Source: Sulfurimonas sp. (GTDB lineage: Bacteria > Campylobacterota > Campylobacteria > Campylobacterales > Sulfurimonadaceae). From it: a stretch of DNA of 64,000 nucleotides. Shown here piece after piece: positions 39,142-46,812 of the stretch. Under the pieces are notes generated by a model. The model saw nothing but the letters and a program-made list of their open reading frames with translations, was not told the DNA's origin and did no database searches. Location: assembly GCF_041583195.1 (NCBI RefSeq), contig NZ_JBFHGL010000001.1, positions 124,001-188,000 of the forward strand, given 5' to 3'. The translations under genes were made by a program, and so were the position numbers. Numbering within the stretch: position 1 is the stretch's first letter; every line of letters starts with the position of its first letter.

Positions 39142-40206
39142 TTAAAATCTCTCTAAAATCTCATATGCCGTATTTCTAATTGCAGGATGTTCACCAACGT
39201 CACGAATCAGATGTATCATCTCATCTTTTGCCATTGCAAAACTTGCTCCTGCAGAACTTACAACATTCTCTTCCATCATAGTTGAACCAAGATCGTTTGC
39301 ACCAAATTTTAATGCCAACTGACCAATATACGGCCCCTGAGTAACCCATGAACTTTGAATATTAGGGACATTATCAAGATATAATCTTGCAACTGCTAAT
39401 AGTCTTAAGTAACGGTTTGATGATGGTTTTTCCATATCTGGGATCTGACGTAATAGTTCAGTATTTTTGCCTTGGAAACTCCACATAATAAATGCACGAA
39501 ATCCGCCTGTTTCATCTTGAAGATTTCTAACCATATCTAAGTGATCAATTATATCTTCATCCGTCTCGACCGTACCATACATCATTGTAGCCGTACTCAT
39601 AATACCAAGTTGATGAGCCTGGCGATGAATATCTATCCATACATCTGAATCTATCTTTTTAGGTGCGATAATATCACGAACCTTATCACTTAAAATCTCA
39701 GCTCCCGCTCCAGGAATAGATGCAAGCCCTTTAGCCTTCAAACGCTCCAGTACTTCTGTAACACTTATGCGTGACACACGTGCTATAAAGTCTATCTCGA
39801 TTGATGAAAAACCGTGTATTGTAATAGTTGGATATTTTTTATGAATATGATCAACAAGATCTTCATACCACTCTATCTTTAACTTTGGATGAACTCCTCC
39901 TTGAAAAAGGATCTGAGTTCCACCTATTTCTAAAAGTTCATCTATCTTTTTATCTATCTCTTCAAAAGTTAGTACATAAGCATCTTCATCTTTTTCATGT
40001 CTGTAAAATGCACAAAATTTACAATCTACCCAACATATGTTAGTATAGTTAATATTTCTGTCAACTACAAATGTAGTTACACCCTTTGGATGCAACTCTT
40101 TTTTACGTGCAGTTGCCATTTTGCCCAACTCTTTTAAGTCGGCATTTCTTATTAAATCTAATGCTTCTTCTTTAGTCAATCTTTTCAAACTATTTCCAAC
40201 CTTCAT
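39142..40206 (-). CDS. mqnC: Cyclic dehypoxanthinyl futalosine synthase
   Basis: MqnC is the radical SAM enzyme that cyclises dehypoxanthine futalosine in the futalosine route to menaquinone, the route used by Campylobacterota. The 354-residue protein has the [4Fe-4S] motif Cys58-x3-Cys62-x2-Cys65 (NICWVDCKFCAFYR), the glycine-rich ILFQGGVHPKLKIEWYED and the C-terminal WVTQGPYIGQLALKFGANDL. NxxD/E spacing and length (about 350) fit MqnC more closely than MqnE. Its start overlaps the decaheme cytochrome gene by 17 nt, linking a quinone gene directly to a cytochrome gene. Confidence 0.92.
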   Translation of the reverse strand: MKVGNSLKRLTKEEALDLIRNADLKELGKMATARKKELHPKGVTTFVVDRNINYTNICWVDCKFCAFYRHEKDEDAYVLTFEEIDKKIDELLEIGGTQILFQGGVHPKLKIEWYEDLVDHIHKKYPTITIHGFSSIEIDFIARVSRISVTEVLERLKAKGLASIPGAGAEILSDKVRDIIAPKKIDSDVWIDIHRQAHQLGIMSTATMMYGTVETDEDIIDHLDMVRNLQDETGGFRAFIMWSFQGKNTELLRQIPDMEKPSSNRYLRLLAVARLYLDNVPNIQSSWVTQGPYIGQLALKFGANDLGSTMMEENVVSSAGASFAMAKDEMIHLIRDVGEHPAIRNTAYEILERF

Positions 40207-42022
40207 TTCTAGGGTTTACCGGTTTTTTCTTTATAAATTTAACATAAATAAAATACGTAATAATTAACAAGATTAAAGCCAGAACTATAAGCTGTGCCCA
40301 CGCTCCAATATCTAAAATCTTTGATAGTATATAACTATGCATATTTTTATCTATATTTACCTCACTCATTTGTGAAACATGAACCATAGCAGAAACTGCC
40401 AAATTCCCATTTGGTATACTTTTGTGGCATGATACACACATACCTTTACGATCAAGCTTATTCAACTGTTCTTGGTTTAAAACAGATGCTAATTTAAAGT
40501 TGCTTTGAATATCTGTCAGTTTTGTATGGTTTTGTTTTAGTGAACCAAGTCCCATCCCCATAGCTTTATTTGAAACATGACAACTCTCACATGTACGTGC
40601 TTTTTCCGAAACACTATGAGGTTGAGCTGTTAAACTCATTTTTTCTTTTTGTATAACAGGACTTATTCTGCCCTCTCCATTTTGAGCTAAAACAGGTTCC
40701 TCCCATCTTACAAACTTATTTTTATGTTCATCAATATAATACTGAGGAGCCCATTTAGTATGACATGCATAGCACTCTAAAGCGTCTGTATGTTTATCTA
40801 CATTATCCATAGCCGCTAAAGCTTTACTTGAGAGCTCTTTTTCTTTTTTTAACAGTTTAAGCGGTTTTAATTCTATATCTTTTCCATTAGCCAAATGCAC
40901 GATAACAGTATTATCTTTTTTTACTACATTTGTTAGTGGATTTGCACGGGCACTAAGAAGATATCCATCAGCTTCTTCAGCCACATAGCCCTGTTTTAAA
41001 TATTTTGCAACTTCTTTAGCAACACCCCTGCCCTTAGAATCTGATACAGTTGTATTAAACTCATCTGAAAAACCAAGAGGCAGTTCCCAAGGATATTTTT
41101 TTGTTGTTCCGTGACAATCTTGACATTCGATCTCAACTGCTGCCAGATTCTCATTTGTTTTATAACCGCTTCCGTGAAGATCGTTTGAAGTATGGCAATC
41201 CTGACAGCTCATCCCTTTTTTAAAGTGGATATCTTCTTGCAGCTTTATATGGTGTTTAGATTTTATATCCATCAAGCCCTGATACGACATAGCTGTAAAT
41301 TTCTTAGATTTATGACACTTAACACAAGACTCTATTGCTACGCCTGTATAGTTGTGATCAGCTACATCAACTCTTACCTCACGAGAACTTTGTATCTTAT
41401 GAGTCAGAAGATGATAAGGGTTCTTTTTAGAGATTCTAACATCATCCCCTTTATAAAGCCCATCTTCTGCAAAAGGTATATGACAAACCGCACACCCTTT
41501 ACCTTTTGAGTAAGAAGACTTCTTATGCTTATACGGTTTTTCTTTAAAAGCATTTGGCTCTTTTTGTGAAAGAGTTTGCATATATTTTATATACTTTTCA
41601 CTACCAATAATAGCATGTGAATTTGTAGAGCTGTTTGTCTCGTTAGAATCAACTTTAATACTCATCATCATTGAGCTATACTGAGCATTTACTTGATTTT
41701 TATGACACATTCCACAAGTATTTTTGTTTATCGAAGGATCTGTAGGTGATGGGTAAAAATCTTTAGGTCCGTCGTTGTTTTTAAAATATTTTACAGTCCC
41801 TTTATGACCATACTCTTTACTTTTGTTATACGGGTTTCCACCATGGCAAACTATACAATCATTACCTTTGTGACCGGCTTTGTCTGCGATTTTCAAAATC
41901 TCTTTCATCATGTCGGAGTTTCGATCGCGGATATCTTCTATCCCTTTATGACACACTACACATTCGTTTTCACCAAATGCTAGTGTGCTAAAAAAAATAA
42001 ATAAAAAAACCAGTTTTTTCAT
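40190..42022 (-). CDS. Membrane-anchored decaheme cytochrome c
   Basis: A 610-residue protein with a signal peptide (1-17) and ten CxxCH motifs in order: CVVCH, CIVCH, CGMCH, CAVCH, CVKCH, CQDCH, CQDCH, CYACH, CESCH, CVSCH. One C-terminal membrane helix follows (IGAWAQLIVLALILLIITYF) with a positively charged cytoplasmic tail. It should hang in the periplasm from the inner membrane and move electrons to or from the quinone pool. The exact enzyme or partner is not recognisable; I see no reductase domain. The gene lies 6 nt after nusB and overlaps mqnC by 17 nt. Confidence 0.82.
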   Translation of the reverse strand: MKKLVFLFIFFSTLAFGENECVVCHKGIEDIRDRNSDMMKEILKIADKAGHKGNDCIVCHGGNPYNKSKEYGHKGTVKYFKNNDGPKDFYPSPTDPSINKNTCGMCHKNQVNAQYSSMMMSIKVDSNETNSSTNSHAIIGSEKYIKYMQTLSQKEPNAFKEKPYKHKKSSYSKGKGCAVCHIPFAEDGLYKGDDVRISKKNPYHLLTHKIQSSREVRVDVADHNYTGVAIESCVKCHKSKKFTAMSYQGLMDIKSKHHIKLQEDIHFKKGMSCQDCHTSNDLHGSGYKTNENLAAVEIECQDCHGTTKKYPWELPLGFSDEFNTTVSDSKGRGVAKEVAKYLKQGYVAEEADGYLLSARANPLTNVVKKDNTVIVHLANGKDIELKPLKLLKKEKELSSKALAAMDNVDKHTDALECYACHTKWAPQYYIDEHKNKFVRWEEPVLAQNGEGRISPVIQKEKMSLTAQPHSVSEKARTCESCHVSNKAMGMGLGSLKQNHTKLTDIQSNFKLASVLNQEQLNKLDRKGMCVSCHKSIPNGNLAVSAMVHVSQMSEVNIDKNMHSYILSKILDIGAWAQLIVLALILLIITYFIYVKFIKKKPVNPRNEGWK

Positions 42023-42028
42023 AAAACT

Positions 42029-42427
42029 TTACTTGTCTTTGCTAATCGCGTCAAGGACACCGTTTATAAATTTTGGAGACTGTTCTGTTCCAAATGCTTT
42101 AGTAATCTCAACTGCTTCATTAATAACAACAGCAGAATCAAGATCACCAAAAAGGATCTCATAACCAGCTAAACGAAGAGTAGCTCTCTCAATTGAGCCT
42201 AAACGTTCAAAATCCCAGTCTTTAAGATGTTTTATAATAGATTCATCGATCTTTGGCAGGTTCTGCATAACACCGTCATACAGACTTAATGCAAAGTCCT
42301 TTTGTTTATTACGGATCTTTTTCTCTTCAAGTATCTCCGAAGTATGCTCAGCAATGTTTCCATTACCTAGATCATAAGCATAAAGCAGTGAAACCACTGC
42401 CATTCTAGCATGATGTCTTGTAGCCAT
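42029..42427 (-). CDS. nusB: Transcription antitermination factor NusB
   Basis: NusB forms the boxA-binding complex with S10 in rRNA antitermination. The 132-residue all-helical protein starts ATRHHARMAVVSLLYAYDLG and ends with AVVINEAVEITKAFGTEQSP and KFINGVLDAI, the family signature. Its start overlaps the ribH stop (TAATG). This ribH-nusB pairing is common in bacteria. Confidence 0.95.
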   Translation of the reverse strand: MATRHHARMAVVSLLYAYDLGNGNIAEHTSEILEEKKIRNKQKDFALSLYDGVMQNLPKIDESIIKHLKDWDFERLGSIERATLRLAGYEILFGDLDSAVVINEAVEITKAFGTEQSPKFINGVLDAISKDK

Positions 42428-42891
42428 TACATATTCTCATATAAATCAAGTAGTTCAATAACAGTAGTCATAGCTTCAAAACCTTTGTTACCAGCTTTTG
42501 TACCTGCACGCTCAATAGCCTGCTCAATTGTATCAGTAGTTAAAAGCCCGAACGATACCGGTTTTTGGTATTTTAAACTAACTGATGCAATCCCCTTAGT
42601 AGCTTCAGCAGATACATAATCAAAGTGTGGAGTAGCACCACGGATAACTGCACCAAGTGCACAAACCGCATCATACTTACCAGATGCTAAAAGCTTCTCA
42701 ACTACCATCGGTAATTCAAATGCACCAGGAGCTAAAACGTGAGTAAGATCAGAGTCTTCACCACCGTGACGAGCAAATGCATCAGCAGCACCCTCAACTA
42801 ATCTGTCAACTATAAAGTGATTCCATCTTGTACTTACGATCGCTATTTTTTTACCGCCGTTAATTCTTAACTTACCTTCAATTAAATTCAT
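42427..42891 (-). CDS. ribH: 6,7-dimethyl-8-ribityllumazine synthase
   Basis: RibH condenses the ribityl-pyrimidine with dihydroxybutanone phosphate in riboflavin synthesis. The 154-residue protein has [54 protein letters not shown] (with the catalytic His in the last) and [20 protein letters not shown]. All landmarks are present. It sits 3 nt after kdsA and overlaps nusB. GTP cyclohydrolase II for the same pathway is at 60478-61041. Confidence 0.96.
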   Translation of the reverse strand: MNLIEGKLRINGGKKIAIVSTRWNHFIVDRLVEGAADAFARHGGEDSDLTHVLAPGAFELPMVVEKLLASGKYDAVCALGAVIRGATPHFDYVSAEATKGIASVSLKYQKPVSFGLLTTDTIEQAIERAGTKAGNKGFEAMTTVIELLDLYENM

Positions 42892-42894
42892 TCT

Positions 42895-43686
42895 CTATAT
42901 CTCCTGTATTTTTTTAATTTTTGTTATTAAGTTTTCCAACTCATCAAGTTTTATCATATTTGGTCCATCACTGAGTGCAATGCTTGGGTCAAAGTGTGTC
43001 TCAAAAAAGAAACCGTCAACTCCAACTGCAGCTGCACCCTTAGCAAGGTATGGAACCATTGAAGAATCACCACCAGTTTTACCGTTTGCAGCTGTAGGCA
43101 TCTGAACAGAATGTGTAGCATCAAATATAACCGGTGCGAATTCTCTCATAATAACAAGATTACGCATATCTACTACCATGTTTCCGTATCCAAAAGAGTT
43201 TCCGCGCTCACAAAGATAAAGCCCGTGTTTTTTAGAGTTCTCATATGTAGCTTCGTTGCATCCACGAGTTTGAAGTATCTTTAGTGCAGGATAAACCATT
43301 GCATCTGCACTTAAAAATTGCCCTTTTTTGATATTTATCTTTTTATCTGTTTCTGCACATGCAACAAGAAGATCAGTTTGGCGACATAAAAACGCAGGGA
43401 TTTGAAGCATATCAACAACTTCAGCAACCTGAGCTACCTGAGTAGATTCATGAACGTCAGTTACAACTTTATATCCAAAATCATCTTTTACTTTTTGTAA
43501 TATTCTCAAACCTTCATCGATTCCAAGTCCGCGAAAAGACTCTAAAGATGTACGGTTGGCTTTATCAAAACTTGCTTTGAAATAGAAGTCGATCGCATCA
43601 TCGTTATGGTATTTTTCCAACTCTTTTGCGATTTTAAAAATATTCTCTTCACTCTCAATTACACAAGGTCCACTAAGTAATATCAT
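42895..43686 (-). CDS. kdsA: 3-deoxy-8-phosphooctulonate synthase (KDO-8-P synthase)
   Basis: KdsA joins phosphoenolpyruvate and arabinose 5-phosphate to KDO-8-phosphate for the LPS inner core. The 263-residue protein has [56 protein letters not shown] and [12 protein letters not shown]. Cys/His/Asp ligands of the metal-dependent class are suggested by GPCVIES. It is the first gene of an eight-gene tightly spaced minus-strand series (kdsA to the porin), with TATAAT at 43712-43717 and AAGG before the ATG. Confidence 0.96.
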   Translation of the reverse strand: MILLSGPCVIESEENIFKIAKELEKYHNDDAIDFYFKASFDKANRTSLESFRGLGIDEGLRILQKVKDDFGYKVVTDVHESTQVAQVAEVVDMLQIPAFLCRQTDLLVACAETDKKINIKKGQFLSADAMVYPALKILQTRGCNEATYENSKKHGLYLCERGNSFGYGNMVVDMRNLVIMREFAPVIFDATHSVQMPTAANGKTGGDSSMVPYLAKGAAAVGVDGFFFETHFDPSIALSDGPNMIKLDELENLITKIKKIQEI

Positions 43687-43711
43687 ATATAACCTTTTAA
43701 AATAAAAAGTG

Positions 43712-43717
43712 ATTATA
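43712..43717 (-). promoter_or_regulatory. -10 box of the kdsA operon
   Basis: TATAAT on the minus strand, in GATATAATCAC, giving a predicted leader of about 19 nt before the kdsA ATG. Confidence 0.6.
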
Positions 43718-43749
43718 TCATAATGCTTTTAAATAAAAGTTACTTTAGT

Positions 43750-43755
43750 TATAAT
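43750..43755 (+). promoter_or_regulatory. -10 box of the HQWRQP-type kinase gene
   Basis: TATAAT in AGTTATAATGACGC, 29 nt before the ATG at 43785. It is back to back with the kdsA -10 box, 32 bp away. Confidence 0.6.
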
Positions 43756-43784
43756 GACGCAAAAAAGATATTTGGTCCAATAAT

Positions 43785-45068
43785 ATGTACAAGATTAGTA
43801 AAGCATTTTTTGACGACTTTTTAGTAAGCTATCATTCATTTAATAATGATGAACTGCTTTTAAAGTTTCAATATAAAGTATTAAATACAATACTCGTTCT
43901 AATGGGGATTTTTACTTTTTTAATCGCTACACTGAGTGTCTTTGACATTATGCCGCTTGGTATGCAGCAAACTATTGCCAACTATACACTCTCAGCTGTT
44001 TCTGTAATACTAATAATTTTACTTCGAGGTACAAAATCACGTTATCTTTATATTGCGTATGCAATGTACTTTGGTGCATACCTAGACTTTATATGTACGC
44101 TGATCTGTGTTCCAAATGATGAGTTTCGTCTTATATGGTTTTACCTACTGGTATTTGCAGCATATATAACAGGTGGAGTGTTTACAGGTAATATTGTAGC
44201 CGGTGTATCTTTAGCAACTATTCTAATAGTCAATCACTTTTATGGTCTAAACCTATCAGACGTAGCTATAAGTACATTCACTCTAAGTTTTATTATGGCA
44301 AGTCTTTTTTTCAGGTCCTATACAAAAAAAATAACTAACTTTGAAAAAGAGCTTATAAGCCAAAGACAACTAATGATCAGTCAATCACGTTTTGCAGCAA
44401 TGGGTGAGATGCTTAGTATGATAGCCCACCAATGGAGACAACCTCTATCTACTACGACTCTTTTAATAGCCCAAGAGAGACTGAAACTAATGATGAGTGA
44501 AGAAAAAAACAATGATCACATTGAGATCTTAGATAAAATATCTGACACCATGGTTTATCTCTCTGACACGGTAGATGATTTTCAAACTTTTTTCAAGCCT
44601 GAAAAACTAAAACAAGATATAGAAATAGATGAACTTATTGGACGTGTACAGCATTTTATTCAACCAAGACTATCTACAACAGAAGTAAAATTACATATAA
44701 TGCAATGTAAGTGCGGTGGAATTAATACATATGCTAACGAGCTTGTACAATCAATAATCAACATCCTAAACAATGCTATAGATGTTTTAATTGAGAGACA
44801 TATATATAAACCAACTATATCTATCAATTTTGAAACTTTAGATGATAAAATTATCATACATATAGAAGATAACGGCGGTGGAATTGAGAAAGAAATAATA
44901 AATAAAATATACGAGCCGTATTTCAGTACAAAATCAAAAAATGGAACTGGCCTTGGTCTTTATATGTCTAAAATGATTATTGATCAACATATAAAAGGTT
45001 TGTTAAGTGTTAAAAACACTAAAGATGGTGCTAGATTCAGCATTATGTTACCTAAAAAAACTATTTAG
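43785..45068 (+). CDS. Membrane sensor histidine kinase (HQWRQP type)
   Basis: A 427-residue kinase. Residues 35-185 hold several hydrophobic helices (NTILVLMGIFTFLIATLSVF, NYTLSAVSVILIILL, FRLIWFYLLVFAAYITGG and others). A coiled coil follows, then HisKA with His215 in MLSMIAHQWRQPLS, a form very common in Campylobacterota. The HATPase domain has IINILNNAIDVL, IEDNGGGIEKEI and NGTGLGLYMSKMI. No periplasmic sensor domain is visible, so the signal may be sensed in the membrane. No response regulator is next to it (orphan kinase). It converges with the EamA gene, overlapping by 8 nt. Confidence 0.87.
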   Translation: MYKISKAFFDDFLVSYHSFNNDELLLKFQYKVLNTILVLMGIFTFLIATLSVFDIMPLGMQQTIANYTLSAVSVILIILLRGTKSRYLYIAYAMYFGAYLDFICTLICVPNDEFRLIWFYLLVFAAYITGGVFTGNIVAGVSLATILIVNHFYGLNLSDVAISTFTLSFIMASLFFRSYTKKITNFEKELISQRQLMISQSRFAAMGEMLSMIAHQWRQPLSTTTLLIAQERLKLMMSEEKNNDHIEILDKISDTMVYLSDTVDDFQTFFKPEKLKQDIEIDELIGRVQHFIQPRLSTTEVKLHIMQCKCGGINTYANELVQSIINILNNAIDVLIERHIYKPTISINFETLDDKIIIHIEDNGGGIEKEIINKIYEPYFSTKSKNGTGLGLYMSKMIIDQHIKGLLSVKNTKDGARFSIMLPKKTI

Positions 45069-45948
45069 CCCTTGCGACCAGTATACCTGCCAGTACTACA
45101 AGAATAATTCCCGTAGTTACCGATAAACTAGGCAGTGCATCCCCAAGCATAACTCCGACCATAATTGAGAATAAAATATTTGTATAACTTACAGCACCGA
45201 CAATTCCCGCTTTTGTTTCACTATAAGCCTTGGTCATGAGCAGTTGTGAAATGGTAGCGAGAACTCCCATCGCTATAACATATACCCAAACTACTCCGCT
45301 TGGCATTACAAATTCACCCAACATAAAATCCAAACTAGGCATATATACAAATTCAGAAACTGCAAATAAAATTAGCGGACCAACTGTACCTACTCCCATA
45401 AATGAAAGCACTATAGCACGTGTATCGTAATGTTTTTTAAGCTCACGTATTGAAGTATATGCAAGTGCTGCACCTATTCCGCTAAAAAGACCAAGTGCAT
45501 CATACTTTGTAAAGCCTATATTTGTAGGTTCTGTTATAAAAACAATACCGATAAATCCAATAAAAATAGCAAACCATGCTTTTTTACTCAAATGTTCAGA
45601 TAAAAAAAGCCAAGCAAAAATAGCAGTAAAAATAGGTGAAGTCTTAGACCATGTCATAGCATCTCCCAAAGGGATATGTGCTATATTATAAAAAAAACCA
45701 AGAAGTGCTAAAAAACCCATCATTCCACGAAATAAAAGTAAAAATGGCTTTCCACCTTCACTTTGAAGCGGGCTTTTATATATTGCATAAGCTATAATCG
45801 CTACACCAAAAACATTTCTAAAAAATACAACTTCTAATGATGGCATATGATCAGATGCAAGTTTTGCAAAAGCACCCATTATTGCAAATGTAAATGAGGC
45901 GATCAGCATATACTGAACACCTTTGTTTAGCTCTTTAATTCTTTTCAT
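45061..45948 (-). CDS. EamA/DMT-superfamily transporter
   Basis: A 295-residue inner-membrane protein with about ten hydrophobic helices in two EamA repeats. The first includes FTFAIMGAFAKLASDHMPSL and VFFRNVFGVAIIAYAIYK. The second includes YTSIRELKKHYDTRAIVLSF and ends with PSLSVTTGIILVVLAGILVA. Such proteins export amino acids, nucleobases or other small metabolites; the substrate is not predictable. It stands alone on the minus strand between a kinase and a Usp gene. Confidence 0.85.
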   Translation of the reverse strand: MKRIKELNKGVQYMLIASFTFAIMGAFAKLASDHMPSLEVVFFRNVFGVAIIAYAIYKSPLQSEGGKPFLLLFRGMMGFLALLGFFYNIAHIPLGDAMTWSKTSPIFTAIFAWLFLSEHLSKKAWFAIFIGFIGIVFITEPTNIGFTKYDALGLFSGIGAALAYTSIRELKKHYDTRAIVLSFMGVGTVGPLILFAVSEFVYMPSLDFMLGEFVMPSGVVWVYVIAMGVLATISQLLMTKAYSETKAGIVGAVSYTNILFSIMVGVMLGDALPSLSVTTGIILVVLAGILVARAK

Positions 45949-45962
45949 AAATCGAATTGTAC

Positions 45963-45968
45963 TATAAT
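45963..45968 (+). promoter_or_regulatory. -10 box of the usp-ATPase operon
   Basis: TATAAT followed by a strong AAGGAG ribosome binding site (45979-45984) before the ATG at 45991. This promoter likely drives both the Usp-like and the ATPase gene. Confidence 0.65.
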
Positions 45969-45990
45969 AATATCTTCCAAGGAGTTTATT

Positions 45991-46806
45991 ATGAAAGTTG
46001 TAGCTTCACTAAATGGCAGTATAACTTCTGAAAGCATGGCATTTTATGCACTTAAATATGCTCAAGCTCAGGACTTTACATTAGTATTATTTCATGTTGA
46101 AAATAGAAAAGATGATATAGAAGATGTTAAAGCAAGTATAGAACGTATATCAACGATTGCTGTATCTGAAAACATTAAAGTTGAAACAGTTATACTAAGT
46201 AAATTTTCCAAAAAAAATATAAAAAATTATTTGCTAGATATTAATGCTGATACGATCTTTTGCTCAACCAGAAAACATACAAAATTTATAAAAAATTCAT
46301 TTAGTGAACTACTTATAAAAATGAACCTCAACATAGATATAGCCGTAGTTAGAATTGTGCACATAAACAATATTTTAGAATCAGGAAATATTTTTCTATC
46401 TATAAAAGAGGATAAACTATCTGTAAAAAAATTCACTTTTTTCTCAATACTTTCTTCAGCTTACAAAGCAAAAGGTGAGATATACTCTGTAACCAAAATA
46501 TCTAAATTCAGACTTGCTGCAATCGGTATACATGAAACCAGAGAAAGACTCTCAGCCATAAACTACAACCTAAGGCACTACAAAAAACTATCAAACTTTA
46601 TGCCATTTAGCCTAAATATAAAACATGACTTTACATTTAATGAGACACAAAGTATTTTAAGTCAAGTTGCAAAATCAGATGTCGATCTGCTCATTATAGG
46701 AGCCAGACGCCTATCTGTCAGAACATTATTTTCAAAAGAATTGCCAATAGAGAGACTTATGCGTGAGGCTTCAGTAAATACTATAGCCTACTACACAAAA
46801 GAGTAG
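45991..46806 (+). CDS. Tandem UspA-like universal stress protein
   Basis: A 271-residue soluble protein. The N-terminal half (MKVVASLNGSITSESMAFYA, then DFTLVLFHVENRKDD) has the UspA alpha/beta pattern. The C-terminal half ends with SDVDLLIIGARRLSVRTLFS, where the ATP-binding loop Gx2Gx9GS would be expected but is not well kept. It is transcribed with the P-type ATPase gene directly downstream, so a stress or ion-balance link is plausible. The N-terminal domain call is fair; the C-terminal one is weaker. Confidence 0.62.
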   Translation: MKVVASLNGSITSESMAFYALKYAQAQDFTLVLFHVENRKDDIEDVKASIERISTIAVSENIKVETVILSKFSKKNIKNYLLDINADTIFCSTRKHTKFIKNSFSELLIKMNLNIDIAVVRIVHINNILESGNIFLSIKEDKLSVKKFTFFSILSSAYKAKGEIYSVTKISKFRLAAIGIHETRERLSAINYNLRHYKKLSNFMPFSLNIKHDFTFNETQSILSQVAKSDVDLLIIGARRLSVRTLFSKELPIERLMREASVNTIAYYTKE

Positions 46807-46812
46807 TTGAAA

